A stretch of DNA of 64,000 nucleotides, taken from assembly GCF_030052815.1 (NCBI RefSeq), contig NC_079507.1, forward strand, positions 14,592,141 to 14,656,140. Reading direction: 5' to 3'. The position numbers and the translations under genes were made by a program. Shown here piece by piece: positions 35,216 through 48,328 of the stretch; the stretch's first letter is position 1, and the number at the start of each line of letters is the position of its first letter. This DNA comes from Hevea brasiliensis. Its lineage: Eukaryota; Streptophyta; Magnoliopsida; Malpighiales; Euphorbiaceae. The notes beneath the pieces were generated by a model that was not told where the DNA came from, searched no databases, and saw only the letters and a list, made by a program, of their open reading frames with translations.

Positions 35216-35968
35216 GGAATAAAGTTCAATTTGCCCCCTGTACTTGTTGGTAAGGTTCAATTTAGCCCATTTTTAACTTTTGGTCAAATTTAACCCATAA
35301 GTTTTTATTTATGCTCAAATTAGCCCAATTAACCAAAATGTGTAATTAGTTAATTATTTAATTATTTATTAAAATATTAAAATATTATTTTTGTATAATT
35401 AATTAATAAAAATAAAAATATTATTTTTATTATTCAATATTATTAATTAAACTGAAAATATAAAAAAAAATATTTTTATATTTTCATATAATTAATTAAA
35501 ATTAAAAATTATTACTATTCCAATTAATAATACTGAATAATAAAATAATATTTTTATTTAATTAATTATCCAATATAAAAAATAATATTTTAATATTAAA
35601 AATAATTAAATATTAAATAATTTATTTAAATAAATTATTTGATATATAAACAAATTAATTAATTAATTATACAATATAAAAATAATATTTTAATATTAAC
35701 AAAAGTCATTTTTTAATATTATTTAAACAAAATAATTAAATATTTTAAAAATGATATTAAAATATTATTTTTATATTGTATAATTTGTATAATTAAAATA
35801 TTAAATAAATTAGTTTTATATTATATTTTAATATTATAAAATGATATTTTGTTAATTGGGCTAATTTGAGCATAAATCAAAACTTATGGGTTAAATTGGA
35901 CCAAAAGTTAAAAATGGACTAAATTGAACCTCCCCAATAAGTACAGGGGGCAAATTGAACCTTATTCC
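35216..35968. mobile_element. Non-autonomous terminal-inverted-repeat element, Mutator-like
   Basis: Long inverted repeats, about 120 bp each, start GGAATAA(A/G)GTTCAATTTG at 35216 and end at 35968. ATATTAAGTG is repeated on both sides (35206-35215 and 35969-35978). A 9-10 bp duplication with long inverted ends suggests a Mutator-like derivative. The centre (about 35340-35850) is very AT-rich with many ATTAATTA-type palindromes and no ORF, so it cannot move itself. Confidence 0.8.
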
Positions 35969-36162
35969 ATATTAAGTGTGTATTTTTCTTAAAAAAAGAA
36001 ATCAAGAAATCCTTATGGGTAGAAGGAACTTCAGTAGCCAAAGGTTGGATTTTCTGTGGCTAAAGTCCCTTTTTTACTGTTTGAATGTTTGTTTGCACAT
36101 AATAGACTCCAGCTGTTGAAAGCTGGGCTTTTGACAACCAAAAGTCCCCTTGACAACAAGGG

Positions 36163-36170
36163 TATATATA
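36163..36170 (+). promoter_or_regulatory. Candidate TATA box of the old element's LTR
   Basis: TATATATA within AAGGGTATATATAGCC is the only strong TATA box in this LTR. Transcription would start about 30 bp downstream, giving a leader of some kilobases if used. Confidence 0.5.
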
Positions 36171-36968
36171 GCCACTTGGTTTGATTTCTTCAAAGAAAGT
36201 CAAATCTCCTCTCCTTCTCTATATTATAGTTACATGCAATGGCAGGAGTGAGTTTTTGTTAGGGCGATTGTGCATTTAAAGGCTTGGAATCCTTAGGACA
36301 CTTCAAGATCAAGGGTGATTAAGAGATTTCACCCACCAATTCTTCTCTTTCTCAAGCTTAAGGGAAGAAGAGGTAATCCTTCTTTTCTTTTGATCTTTTA
36401 GAAGGATCTAAGCATGTTTATGAGACTTAGATTGTATAATTCTATTTTCATGTAAGGTTTGAGAAGTTTAATCTTAGCATGGTTGAGTGAGAGCTAATGC
36501 ATGTATGCTTGGGGGAGATTTTAAGCTTGGAAAAGTTAAGGGTTATGTTTTACATGTTGGGTTTTGATATTCTTAATGACAAATCACGTGTTATTCTTAC
36601 TTTTTATCAAGTTTAAGTATTTATAGGCCTTAAATGGCTAGTTTCCTTAGATGAACTTAAAAATTTCTTATTAATGTTGTGTTTGAAGTTGGAAGAACGT
36701 TGAATTCATGTTCATGATGAATTCATGTGGACTTTGACTTGAATTTAAGTTGTTTTAGGGCCTAGTTATATGTTGTGATGATTGGATTGTGTTTTAGAGC
36801 ATGGGCTTGAGTTTTGGTGATGTTTTGAATGAGTTATTATAGGCTTTCAACTTGAAAATTCTTGAAATTTCTAGGTTTGGCTGCCAAAGACCATTGTTTC
36901 AACAGCCAAAGTTATGCAGTTTCTCGAGAAAATCTCAGAAATTTCCAGGTTTAATAACCAAGTCCAAG

Positions 36969-37113
36969 ACTTTGGTAGTTGTAGTTGCTACTCAACTAAA
37001 AGGACATTTAAGGCTTAAGACTTTGGCAATCGAAGTCCAAGACTTTAGTAGTTGTAATAGCTATTACTCAAAAAGGACAGTCGATGTTTAAGATTTTGAC
37101 AATCGAAGTCTTG
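36969..37113 (+). repeat. 73-bp tandem duplication in LTR
   Basis: Two diverged units begin ACTTTGGTAGTTGTAGTTGC (36969) and ACTTTAGTAGTTGTAATAGC (37042). Both end in a GACAATCGAAGTC or GGCAATCGAAGTC string. The solo LTR inserted just after the second unit. Confidence 0.7.
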
Positions 37114-37120
37114 TGCAGCC

Positions 37121-40100
37121 AGTAACACCCCTCACCCGTTTACAGTGTAGCCGAGTAAGGCGTGCTACATTCGGTGCCGGAGCACCTTATCTTATCTTAC
37201 TTTATTATTTTAGCAATTTTGAATTCGTTTAATTTAATATCAATTATTTTTAGATGGAGAAACCAACAGAGTTTTCCCTATTTTATTATAAGTTGGCGTA
37301 CTTTACTATTCACCTGCTTGAAATTTTCAATAATATTTTACAATAAAAATATCATCGATTATTCTCATAAGTATCTCATAATTCACATCTAATTCATATA
37401 TCTCAATTTCATATTCATTTCCATGCGTTTCCATTCATGCACAATATATATATATAAATTCTCAAGTTTCATTAATTTGCATGATTTATAGAGTGATTAC
37501 ATAAATTCATAATTTACATGATCTACAAATTAATTACAGTTCCATAATCTATATTTCAACATACAATTCATAGTTTACATTACAGATAATAACTAATTAT
37601 AATGTACAAAATACATAATATGATTTATATGGGCCCTATCTACATGCATTGCTGAGAAGGTGACAACCTTGAACACTCTGTAGATCAGAACTCCAAAATC
37701 TCTATGTAGTATTCGCTGGGCTTTTAACTTCAGTACCTGCGCGAGGAAACAAATCTATCGCGCTAAGCATTACTGCTTAGTGGTACAATAATATAACAAG
37801 AAAATAATATACAAACAAATGTAGAAATAAACCATAATTTGAATAATTTAGATCTATAATTAATTTAGTTTCTAATATTAACTATCCTCTATCCTGTCAT
37901 GTTCTTCTTTAGAGGTGCTCAGTTCAGAAATTTGCCATACAGTATATTTTTCGTCATTTATGTTGCTCTCTAGAATCTCTTTTGTCAAAAGTTTACAATA
38001 ATCATTAATATAATGTACAAATAAATCTAAAATTTATACTTATACTTATATTCTTATGAAAGTCACATTTGTAATGTTATTTAAGTTATAATTCTTCTAC
38101 TAGTCTTTTTATCACATCCTTGATACTTTCTAAATTGTTTACAATCATTTCGTAAAATTTAAAATTTTTGGAGCTAATCTAATTTATTTCAGAACTTATT
38201 CTCATTTATTTACTTTTTAGTATTTTTAATGGCTAATATTCGTAACTTATTTCAATAAATTAGACTGCCCAAGTAACCTACGACAGGCTGACTAAACTGG
38301 ATAATGAGTCGTTGGCACTGGACACCGCAGTGTCTCGGGTCATCATACTATGGGACGCAGAACGTCAACCACGTATGCAGTCAGTATGGCTAAAAAGCCA
38401 TGATAACACATAATCGGGCATTAAGCCATGAGTATGGGCATAAAGCCATGAAAGCGGACATAAAGCCATGAATATAGGCATAAAGCCTTTCGCAGTACTG
38501 CTAAAACAATATCCTATTAGCATGCTAATCTATCCAATCTGACACACATGTCTAGGCAATATAAGGGCACATAATATCATTAAATATTAATATATTGTGT
38601 TTTATGACTTCATTATTTCATGATAAATTTTAATTATAATTTATATATTCATTTGATCATTTATATGATCACAATTCACATCAATTATCCTTTTATACCA
38701 TTGTACTCAAAGTATTTTTCCTTTCTACAATAATGAGAACTAATGTCTCATTCATACATTAATATGGTTCATTTACTCATTCATTATGTTATTCATATTG
38801 ATCACAATTCTAAACAATGGTTCACATGTACCATTGTATTCAAAATATTTTTTCTTTCTCATTTATACATTCAAAAATCTCTTATATAATTACAAATTTT
38901 ATATTTCAAGTTGAGTTACTAATATTTTATGAATTCTATTTGTGATGGGCATATAAGCCTTAACTATCTATTCACATCAATTAGGTGACTTATTTTTCAT
39001 GTTTCACGTAATCCATGAACATTTCATGGATTTCAAATTTATGGCCTTAATTTCCCTTTAACAATTTTGACTAGGATGCATAGTCCACATTTGTCATACA
39101 ATTCTAAGCATTTAAGCTTAGAATTAGTTCTAGGTCTTCATCTTAGTTTGCTAATTATTTTGATTACTATTCACCTTACTAGTCAAACCAAATATTGACT
39201 TTTTCATACTTAATGGATATGTTAATTCTAATTACACCAAGATCCCACATTTTGAGTTCTACATTTGCTAGTATTAATTGCCAATTGCAATTTAAAGTCC
39301 CCTAGATGCATTTCTAAATTTTCAGTTTTGATTACCTAAGTTTATTGTTCCATTGGACAATTTTACAGTGGAAACTGGGCTCACTTTTCTTTATCAAAGT
39401 TGTTCCTTATTGTGTCTTCTTTAATTCCCTTTTTGAATCACTCTATTTGGAGTTTTGTAGCTTAAGTTATGGTCATTTTACCATAACTGGCTGGAGTGAC
39501 TTGTACCCAGAATTTCTGGGCAATTGGGTTTTGCTAGATTTGGTGTCTTAATTTGGACTAGCAATTTGAATTGGTTAGTTCCAGAATTTGAGTTTGTGTT
39601 TTTCATAAAAGTTGTAGATCTATGTCTCAGCTTTCTACTGGTAAAATTTCAGATCAATTAAACTTTTCTACACTGAGTTATGACCATTTGAACAAACACT
39701 GCTCATTTGGTTATTTTCCAGGGATAGCATGTTGGTCACCCAGATTAGGGTAATTTTTAGGTCAACTTGGTTTAGTTTTCTGGGCAGTGTTTCTTTATCA
39801 AAGTTGTGCATTATGTGTCTAGTTTCATGTCCAATTGGCCTTGCACCAATTGAACCTACATAACTCAAGTTACAACTGCCCAAACATGCTGGACTCACAT
39901 CCTGACCTGCAGTGCACAGTGGACAGTACATATAACCTCAATTCCAAAGCCATAATTCACTTCATTTCCTCATCATACAGAGCCAAATGGTCACTAATTG
40001 ATCATTAGAACTTCCATTCACTAACAAATAAGCAAACACTTGGTTTGCTCCAAACCCTAACTCCAAAATTCCAATTTACTCAAACATCATGCTATTAAAT

Positions 40101-41159
40101 GTTCTAATCATTAATTTCATGTTCAATTGCATCAATTCAAAACTATAATTCACTTGAATCATTGAAACACTAAAGTACCCTAGGCTGCCAAAATTGAAGG
40201 TTTTTCATACTTACATAATTTATTTTCTTTCTTCCAAAACTAACACTCATTTCATAATCTACACAAGGTAAACTCATGGATTTATGGAAGAAGTAGAACT
40301 AACCTTGACTTAGCCAATTCCCAAGGCTTGAAAACTCCAATTTTTCTCCTCCTTTTTGTTGTCCAAGTCTTGCTCTAGGTGTGAGGAGAAGTTTTTGTGA
40401 AGGGAAGCTAGGGTTTTGAGGTGGTTTTGGGGGTAGAACACAAGCTTGAAGTGTGCTCCACTGGAGGTTTCTCTCTTCTCTCTTTTTTTTTCTTTGGTGC
40501 AGGAATAAGAAGAAGAAGGCTGCTGGAATTGTTTCATTTTTATGTCATTTTTATCCCTTTTAATTTGCTTTTCCAATAGTGATTAGGTGGAGAGTGTTTA
40601 ATGACATCATATGATGTCATAATTTCTAATTTCTTTCATTTTCTTTTCTTCTTTTCTCTACTCATTTTCAATTCAATTTTTGGCAATATTTACTCATATT
40701 TTAGATCATAATAATTATTTACTTAACTGGACAAGTCGGCCAAAAATCATATCTGAAGACGAAATAACCAAAATGCCCTCCGTTTAGCTTAACAGACTAA
40801 AATTGTCTATATGATTGAAAAATTTTTCTAAACCTTCTTGGCATTTTAATATCATAGAACCCTCAATGACTCTTCTCTGGAGTCCCAAAAATTATTTCAC
40901 GAATTTTCTCTTGGGTTTAGGGCTTCTAGCTGTGAAAACCGCAGCTTACTACTGGGTTACCCATCGCTAGGGCATCGGCTCATTTAACTTGGTTGTATTT
41001 TATTTCTAAAATTTTTCCTAAATTTTTCTTATTATTATTTGAGTTATTTATGACTCCTCACTCTAGTCTAAATATTTTTCCAGACATTCTAGCTATCTAG
41101 ACTGACACCAGTCACCAGAACAATAGAATGTACGGAGTTGCTACAGTGAGGGTGTTACA
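37121..41159 (-). repeat. Solo LTR (4-kb family), minus orientation
   Basis: CAGCC flanks it at 37116-37120 and 41160-41164. It is 4039 bp, with a first base mutated (AGTAACACC instead of TGTAACACC) and an intact end GGGTGTTACA. It serves as the full-length comparison for the fold-back copy at 741. It contains the hairpin at 37763-37780, 20-bp repeats at about 38411-38488 and ~200-bp units at about 39400-39860. Confidence 0.93.
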
Positions 41160-42378
41160 CAGCCAAAGTTGGTTCTACCAGCCTTATTTCTCTTTTAGTT
41201 TTAAGGCTCCAAAACATGATTTTACAATCCAAAAGGACCTAGAATTGACTATTTGATGTATGTATAGAGTTTTAGAGCTTCGAATAATTTCTTAGGTTCC
41301 AATGTTTATAGGATCGGACTTGAGGGATTTAGGAAGCAAAGGATCCAAAGCTAGCTACTATTCGAGCGAGGTATTTGATAGGTTACAAGAGGTGAGTAAC
41401 ACTAACCTTAATGAACATAATTTTTTTAAATTGAAATCATGATCATTCGCATGCATCATTTCATTATTATTAGGGTTTATATATCTAGAACACGAATATG
41501 TTGCATTATTGCATATTTGTAATTGATGCTTGATGGACCTTGGGTGAACCACTGGCCTCCCATGTTATAAATATGTTATGTATTATGATATAATTATGCA
41601 TGATATGTGGTGATAAGACTAGGTGAGGCTTAATAAGCACCTGGCTCATTGTTTATTTAAGTGAAAGTCTTAAAAAGCCTTTATATAAGCCAAACACATT
41701 GGATATGTTACTAATTTATGCGAAAGTTCTGAGTAGCCTCTGTATGAGCTAGGTAAATTAGATTTAAGAAACCCCTGGTGACAAGTCCATCTTATATGAA
41801 ATGTTTATAATGTGAAAACTCATTTGGATTATGCTTTGCATATGTATGAAATGAAAAAGATAATTCATGTATGTTTGGTTGGTTTACTCACTAAGCCTTT
41901 AGAAGCTTACCTCTTTCCCTTAACCCCAGATCTAGGGTTGCAGGAATAGAAATGTTTTCAAGAAGCTAGCAATAGGAGAAGCCTTAGACTTGTGTGTATA
42001 AATGATGTGGTTAGACTAGACATGTAAAATGTTAATGGATAGATACTATGCTAGGTTGTAAAAGTAATGTATTAAGATTTGTTTAAGTAAAGTATGTATA
42101 CAAACATAATTTCAAGCATAATTGTGTTTTCCAAAGTATGAATGTAAAAGTCACATTTTGTTTGCTTATGGAAGGTTCAAATTCAAAACCAATTTTTCAA
42201 GGATTATGTAACATGTTTCAATGAAAGTTTCAAAGTGTGAATGGCATGGGTTGTTTAAATTATGGTCATTATAAAAATGTTTTATATTTAATAGGTTTCT
42301 AGGCTTGCTAAGGGTTTCAGTAGCCTTAAGTTGACTTGATCTCTAGCACTGGTAACAGCCCCTATTTTGGTCGTTACA

Positions 42379-43538
42379 TTACCCTCAAGATAATTAAACT
42401 AAATAATTTATATGCATGCATCATTTATTCTAATAAACACCTAAAGGTCTCAAACAATTACAACATAAAAAATTGTTTCTAATTTGCTAATTTATTTTAC
42501 AATTTAGCAAATATTTAATTAAATTTAATTTACAAGCCAAACATGGGTTAAAATACAACAAATTTTATTTTAGTTTTTACTGAATAAATTCCTATTATTG
42601 CTAAATATTACATATAAAATTGTTATTTTAAGAAAGTTTAAGTGATACTTACCTTTTAATTATTGCAATTATCATTGGGGTAAGTTATCCTTAAAAACAG
42701 GCCTTCTCTTATAGTATGTCAAGTTAATCCCTGTCTTACTCTCGTTAAACTCCACATAATTATCCTTTTTGGTACTTACCTTAGGGTTACTTACCAATTT
42801 ATTTTTAAAATAAAATAAACATTGCAATTAAAAATTTAATATCTTACAATCTAAGTAACTAGGCTTCTAATTGGTCAAAACCATACAATAGCTATGAGTC
42901 TATCTAACCTAATTCTAACACTCATAATATCCTATTACATCATAGAAAACATTAAATTAACGTTCAAAAACAAATTTCTATTAAGAGCATCAAATTACTA
43001 ACATACATAATAATTTCAGATTTTGATAGATCCATAATATTTTTGTATTTAAATTTCTAAAATTAGTTATACATGTACAAAAATTACATAAAAAATTCAA
43101 AAGCATGCCAAGACATCATATCAAATTAAACAATTATTAGCTTGCCTAAAAGCTTTACCAAATAATTTATAAAAGTCATGGTTCACTACTATTATGCACC
43201 AGAGACAAATCTGCACCACTTTTTTAAAATTAATGTATCTCACAAATCATAAAAGATATTTACATAAAATCAATAGGAAAAAAGATCTTGAAATTACTTT
43301 TAGAATCAATAATCATAGAAAAAGATGAAGAATTAAGGGAGATATTAGCCCCGCAACTCTGCTATCCTACAAATCACAAAAAGAAAACACCCTAACTTTA
43401 AAAAGCTATAACTCTCTCAATTTAGAAGCTTTTTGCATGATTATTAATGCTAAAATCATTTGAATTTCATGAAGAATACAAATAATTTTTATGCAATTTT
43501 TAAAGAAACTAAAATATATAAAAAAGTAATAAACAACT
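42379..43538. other. Unassigned AT-rich interval between the two nests
   Basis: No ORF with recognisable protein similarity, no LTR ends, no inverted ends. It holds AAAAGCTATAACTCTCTC near 43406, which recalls the TATGGCC.. AACTC wording of the LTR repeats, so it may be a strongly decayed LTR or the flank of the old element. Confidence 0.5.
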
Positions 43539-46500
43539 TGTCACACCTTATCCCTTGTAAGGCATGACATATTCCCGTAGTATACTTAATAAATTACCGA
43601 ACTACACCTATCAATAATCCATTAAATATACTACAAGGGATTTTACACGAAACATAGCATTTTATTTTATCAATTATTTTGCGGAAAATTGCATGGGAAT
43701 AGTTAAAATTCAATGTAACAATTCATTGGAAATAATGCTAGACTAAATATTGCAAAAGTTACATTTTCATAATTTTCAAAATAAAATACAAATAGTTACA
43801 AACTCAAAATATAATAGCAATGTAATGTTTTTAAATACAAACAGCTTAATGTCTGTACATCCATACATATAGGTATAAAATCCATCAAAAGGAAATTACA
43901 GGGGTATACCTACGATATGTACCCATAATCAAAACCAAAATGCTACTTCCAAGTCTCTCACTCGACAATCTTCTCCTTTCCCTTACCTGCGACAGCATAA
44001 ATAAGCTATCGCTGAGTATATCACTCAGTGGTGTACAACTAATAACTTTGAAACTTAAAGTTAAGTAAAACTTGTCAAAGCATAATAAATTATATTTTTC
44101 TTAAGTATGAAAACTTTACAATAGTTCTAAGCCCATAAAAGCCATTTATTGGAATAACATTTCAAATGAGAAATCACACTGTATAAATCACAATTCACAA
44201 AGCATTAGTGTTGCCAACATCAACACACAGTTCAGGCCATGACACAAAATTTCATGATCAGTGCCGTGTTTTACACCACTACAATGCAATCTTTACCTCA
44301 CTAACCATTATTAATAAGGGAAGGGCTAGCTAGCTAATGAGTACTTATGTAGTCTTACCCTACTAACTATTATTAATGGGAGACATAATCAATGTCCATT
44401 ATCAATCCCAAGTAGCCATTACTACTGGGGAGTTTCGAAAGAGACTGTCATGCTAACTGTGGTTTCAAAACAGTTTTCAAAAGTTTTCACTTAACAATCA
44501 CATTTATAAACTAATAAACACATTCAAATCATCATAATATCCATATAGAGGTGGTAACACCTAAATTTCTCAAATGCAAAAGAAAAGCCATATTTTAGTC
44601 AAAGTAAACTTGTGCAAAGCAAACTCGTTCAAATAAACACATTCCAAACAATTTACAAGTTTAAAAATGAAGAAAAAGATTAGTTGTGCACAAACCTTCA
44701 AGGCACTCCTTTCTCATTACTCACTACTCCTTATCCATTCTATCTTCTTTTTTCTACTAAAAACATGCAAATAGAATACCTCAATACTCATCTCAATTGC
44801 TGCCAAGAACTCATTACATGAATGTCTAATGCATCCCAAGTTAGCTTTGCAAATTTTAGAAAGTTTTGGTTTTCTGGCAGCTTAGTACGTTTAATTTTGA
44901 ACTGAATTTTTACCTAGTTTAAATCATAATTTGGTGAGGTGTTCTTCATGAAAATTGTTCCTCTAGGTCTCATATTTATTTCCTTTTTTCAATCACCTCA
45001 TTTGGAGTTGTGTAGCCAAAGTTATAGTCAAATGAATTTTACTATTCACGTGGGGCTACTTCTGGCAGCTTTGATGACTTAACTTGGCTCCAATTTGATT
45101 GGGTTAAGTTCATAAGTAGGCTTCAAGTTCTTCATACAAAATTTTCTACTAATGTTTTAAGTTTCTATCAGTTCAAGAATCACTTAAATCAGAGTTTTCT
45201 AGAGAGAGTTATAGCCTTGCAAATTTACTATTCATATGATCAATTTGTAGATTTCCAGATTTTTAGCAGATTTGGTTACTCAAATTTGCTTAGCAATTTG
45301 ATTGGGTTAAGTTCATAATTTGGCCTTAAGTTCTTCATATGAAATGTTCTACTATATTTTAGGTTTCCATTGGTTCAAGAATCTCCTAAATCTTAGTTTT
45401 CTAGAGAGAGTTATGGCCATGCAAAGTTTACTGTTCACGTGTCTAATTCTGCAGGTTCTAGAATTTTATCTCCAAGTTCAAACGAAATTTTAAGCAATTT
45501 CTGGGCAGTTTCTGGGTTAGGTCTCTCCATGAAAATTGTAGCCCTATGTCTTAAGTTTCATTTCCAATTGGTTTCATAACAATTGGAGTTGTGTAGCTCA
45601 ATTTATAAGCTGTTAAACCCAATGAACTCAGTGTGAAAAATTCTGCCCTAGGTTCAAATTTTCATACTTCCACTAACCAACATCAATTCACATTTAACTC
45701 ACCCCAAATGACCATAATTTAGCATTAATACATCCATAGCACTCCTAGCACAAATACCCCAATTTTCCAAATCCCTAGTTTGTACTTTTCCCTAATCCTA
45801 CCATTTCATTACTTCCATTCATAAACCCAATGTCAATTCAAACTAAAGGAACCTCAAATGACCATAATTTAATACTATACACACCAATTTCACTCTCTAG
45901 CACCAAAGCCCCAATTTTCCCATGAACCCTTATCTTCCATATTTCAATTTATGCAAATCTCATGCAATTTCTTTACCCCAATCGTGCACACTACTTCAAC
46001 TAAGCTTGATTTCATCATCAATTATATTAAAATACATCAAACCCTAATTTTCTTCAAATTGGCCAAAACCCTAGTTTGGGTTCCATGTGTGGTTCTTTTC
46101 AATTTCTCATGAAATTTTATCACAATCTAACTTGATTTAAAGTTTGTGTAACTAATTAAGCAAGAAAAGAAACTTATATCTTGTTGATTTCTTTCCAACT
46201 TCTATTTTCTTCCAATTTCTCTTATTCTACTTGCTCCAATGTCTCAATCAAAGTTTTCTTTGATGTTTTTTTTAAGTGGGTTATGGGATTTATGAAGGGA
46301 ATTCAAGGGAATCAAGAACTTGGAAGGGAAAGTAATGGTGGAAGAAGGTATGAGAAGAAGAGAAAAAGAGAGAGAGGGAGAGGGGATGGGTGGCGGCACC
46401 TAAGGGGTAAAAAGTAAGACATTTGTCTTCTTTTATACTTATTTATTTCTTTTAATTAAATAATTAATTTTAATTGTCAAAAGCCCATAAGTCATTAATT

Positions 46501-46840
46501 TTAATTTATCATAATAGAAATGAAATTTTAAGTTTTTATTTCTTAAATTTTTCTTCAAATTTTACCCCATAATTCAATTCATTAATTTCATTTAATTTAA
46601 TTAACATTTTGGTCAAAAGTCAACTCTTGAGGTGAATTGACCAAAATGTCCCTCATTGTGTCATAATCCCTTTTTTTCATAATACCCATTGAGTCCTTAT
46701 GTTTTTTGTTCATTTGAATTTTTATTGTGTCTATCTCTATTAATTTTCCTTTCATTTTTGATCCTCAAGGTGTCTTTAAATAGTACTAGTCGCAGACCAA
46801 AAATAGTACTATTCATAACTTGGTAGTTTGGGGTGTTACA
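43539..46840 (-). repeat. 3' LTR, 3302 bp
   Basis: On the plus strand it begins TGTCACACCTTATCCCTTG and ends GTTTGGGGTGTTACA. It is a diverged member of the B-like family. It shows the clearest ~200-bp tandem units (44946-45620) and the hairpin at 44012-44028. Confidence 0.9.
44946..45620 (-). repeat. Four degenerate ~200-bp tandem units in LTR
   Basis: Plus-strand units start near 44946, 45130, 45332 and 45520. Each has TTCTTCAT.. AAAAT, then a GTCTTAAGTTTC-like string, a CAATTGG-like string, and a TAGCTCAAGTTATGGC-like string. Related units occur in every LTR family here. Confidence 0.7.
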
Positions 46841-46854
46841 ATTCTCCCATCCTT
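46841..46854 (-). other. Polypurine tract
   Basis: AAGGATGGGAGAAT on the minus strand lies directly upstream of the 3' LTR. Confidence 0.8.
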
Positions 46855-47683
46855 AAAAATAAAATTTGATCCTCAAAATTTACTTGGTCTTAGTATCTGA
46901 ATAGTTGTGGGTGCTGTCTCCTCATGTCCTCCTCATGCTCCCATGTAGCCTCCTGGCCTGAATGATGGTTCCACAACACTTTCACTAGAGGTATTCGCTT
47001 GTTCCTCAGCTATTTCACTTCATATGCTAAGATCTTTATGGGCTTTTCATCATATGTCAGGTCTGGATTTACCTCAATTTCCTTTACTGGCAAAATGTGA
47101 GAGGGGTTTGATCTATACCTCCTCAACATAGAGATATGAAAGACATTGTGAATCTTTTCTAACTTTAGAGGTAATGCCAACCTATATGCTAATGGACCCA
47201 CTCTTTCTAGAACCTCATATGGCCCAATAAAGCGAGAACTCAGTTTCCCCTTCCTACCAAACCTCATGATCCTCTTCCATGGGGAAACTTTTAGGAACAC
47301 CTTGTGACCCACACTATATTGAATATCTCTTCTCTTTAGATCAATGTAGAACTTTTGTTTATCCGATGCAATTTGAGTCCGTCTCTAATGATCTTGACCT
47401 TTTCTTCCATATGCTGCACTAATTCTTAGCTAATCAACTTCCTCTCACCCACTTCATCCCAACACAATGGAGTTCTACACTTTCTGCCATAAAGTGCTTT
47501 ATATGGAAGCATTCCAATACTTGACTAATAATTGTTATTGTAAGCAAATTCAATCAAAGGCAAGTGTGAGTCCTAACTTCCCTCAAATTCAATCACACAA
47601 GCCCTAAGCATGTCCTCCAAAATCTGAATGATGCTTTCAGACTGGCTGTCTGTCTGTGGATGGAATGCTGTACTAAAGTTCAA
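46855..47683 (-). pseudogene. pol C-terminus: integrase end and chromodomain
   Basis: From 47683 downwards: FSTAFHPQTDSQSESIIQ, then ILEDMLRACVIEFEGS with no intron between, NNNYQSSIGMLPYKALYG, RKCRTPLCWDEVGERKLIS, FLKVSPWKRIMRFGRKGKLS and SMLRRYRSNPSHILPVKEIE. The chromodomain reads EVK, a stop, then LRNKRIPLVKVLWNHHSG and EATWEHEEDMRRQHPQLF. Frameshift and stops fall near 47380, 47440 and 46990. The glutamate of the catalytic triad is kept (QSES). It is the C-terminal third of integrase only; the core's aspartates lie beyond the insertion. Confidence 0.88.
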
Positions 47684-48328
47684 TGTAACGCCCTCATTTT
47701 ACGTAGTCTGTACATTTGACTATTTTGATGACCTAATGTCTGTCCGGACAAGTCAGGATGTCTGAAACTACACTTAAATAATATTGAGAAGACATAAAAT
47801 GATGAAATATAAGGTAAGAGAATACAAGGAAAAATAAAAGAGAGGAAATGTGATTAGGTTAAATGAGCCAGAAACCCTAGCGATGGGTGACCACACCGGA
47901 AAGTTACGGCAAAGACCGTTGACTAGCCCTGGACCGTGGGGAACCCTGGGAAATATTTTTGGGACTTAAATAAACATCCATTGAGGTATAATTGACTTAG
48001 AAAATGTCAAAGAAAATTTATGAATAGGTAAAAAGAAAAATGAAAAATAAAAAAATCGATAAAAATCGGTGTTATCGATAAATCAGGAATACAACTCGAA
48101 GAGGGGCTTTTTAGTCAATTGACACCTAGAGTGGACTTTTGACCTAAATACCCATGGAAAATTAGTAGTATTAAATTTTAAAAATGCCATAAAAATTGGG
48201 GTTCATATATATAGAATAATTAAAGAGAAATTAGGGGATGTAATTATAATTAATCAAAGTTAATTATTTAAGTGTTAATTAAAATGTAGTGGAGCACTAT
48301 AGAATATTTAAATTCACTAGTGGACACC

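Larger units (their letters stand above)
1..42378 (+). mobile_element. Old Ty3/gypsy chromovirus, 3' portion, host of the left nest
   Basis: Plus-strand fragments read in order as one pol gene: protease end and RT start (1-740), RT centre (8280-8524), RT end and RNase H (22741-23402), integrase and chromodomain (33425-35037). A polypurine tract (35040-35050) and a 3' LTR (35051-42378) follow. The 5' LTR, primer site and gag lie left of the window. Each gap is an insertion with a 5-bp target duplication, and removing the insertions rejoins homologous pol sequence. Every pol segment has stops and frameshifts, so it is the oldest layer. The chromodomain tail and the LTR terminus (start mutated to TACAACA, end GTTACA) indicate a chromovirus, probably Tekay/Del-like; the clade is from memory. 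Confidence 0.85.
35051..42378 (+). repeat. 3' LTR of the old plus element, interrupted
   Basis: It begins TACAACATTC (first bases mutated from TGTAACA) and ends TTTTGGTCGTTACA. Without the solo LTR at 37121-41159 it is about 3.3 kb, including the 753-bp inverted-repeat element. This is a third LTR family, unlike the two dominant ones in the window. Contents include a TATA box at 36163 and a 73-bp tandem duplication near 37000. The ending resembles LTR ends I associate with Tekay-type elements. Confidence 0.8.
43539..47683 (-). mobile_element. Ty3/gypsy element, 3' part, truncated by an insertion
   Basis: The minus-strand 3' LTR (46840-43539), polypurine tract and pol tail up to 47683 are present. 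There another LTR inserted, and the rest of the element must lie beyond 64000. The left flank CAACT (43534-43538) is the putative target duplication but cannot be compared. Pol is closest to the integrase at 26673-27587. Confidence 0.85.

Noticed and set aside
35340..35850. AT-rich block as satellite, origin or matrix-attachment site
   Set aside because: It is bounded by the inverted repeats of the Mutator-like element and is simply its core.
46181..46417. 78-residue plus-strand ORF ending in a basic tail
   Set aside because: It comes from a purine-rich GGAAGAAGAG stretch near the LTR promoter region; it is absent in sister LTRs.
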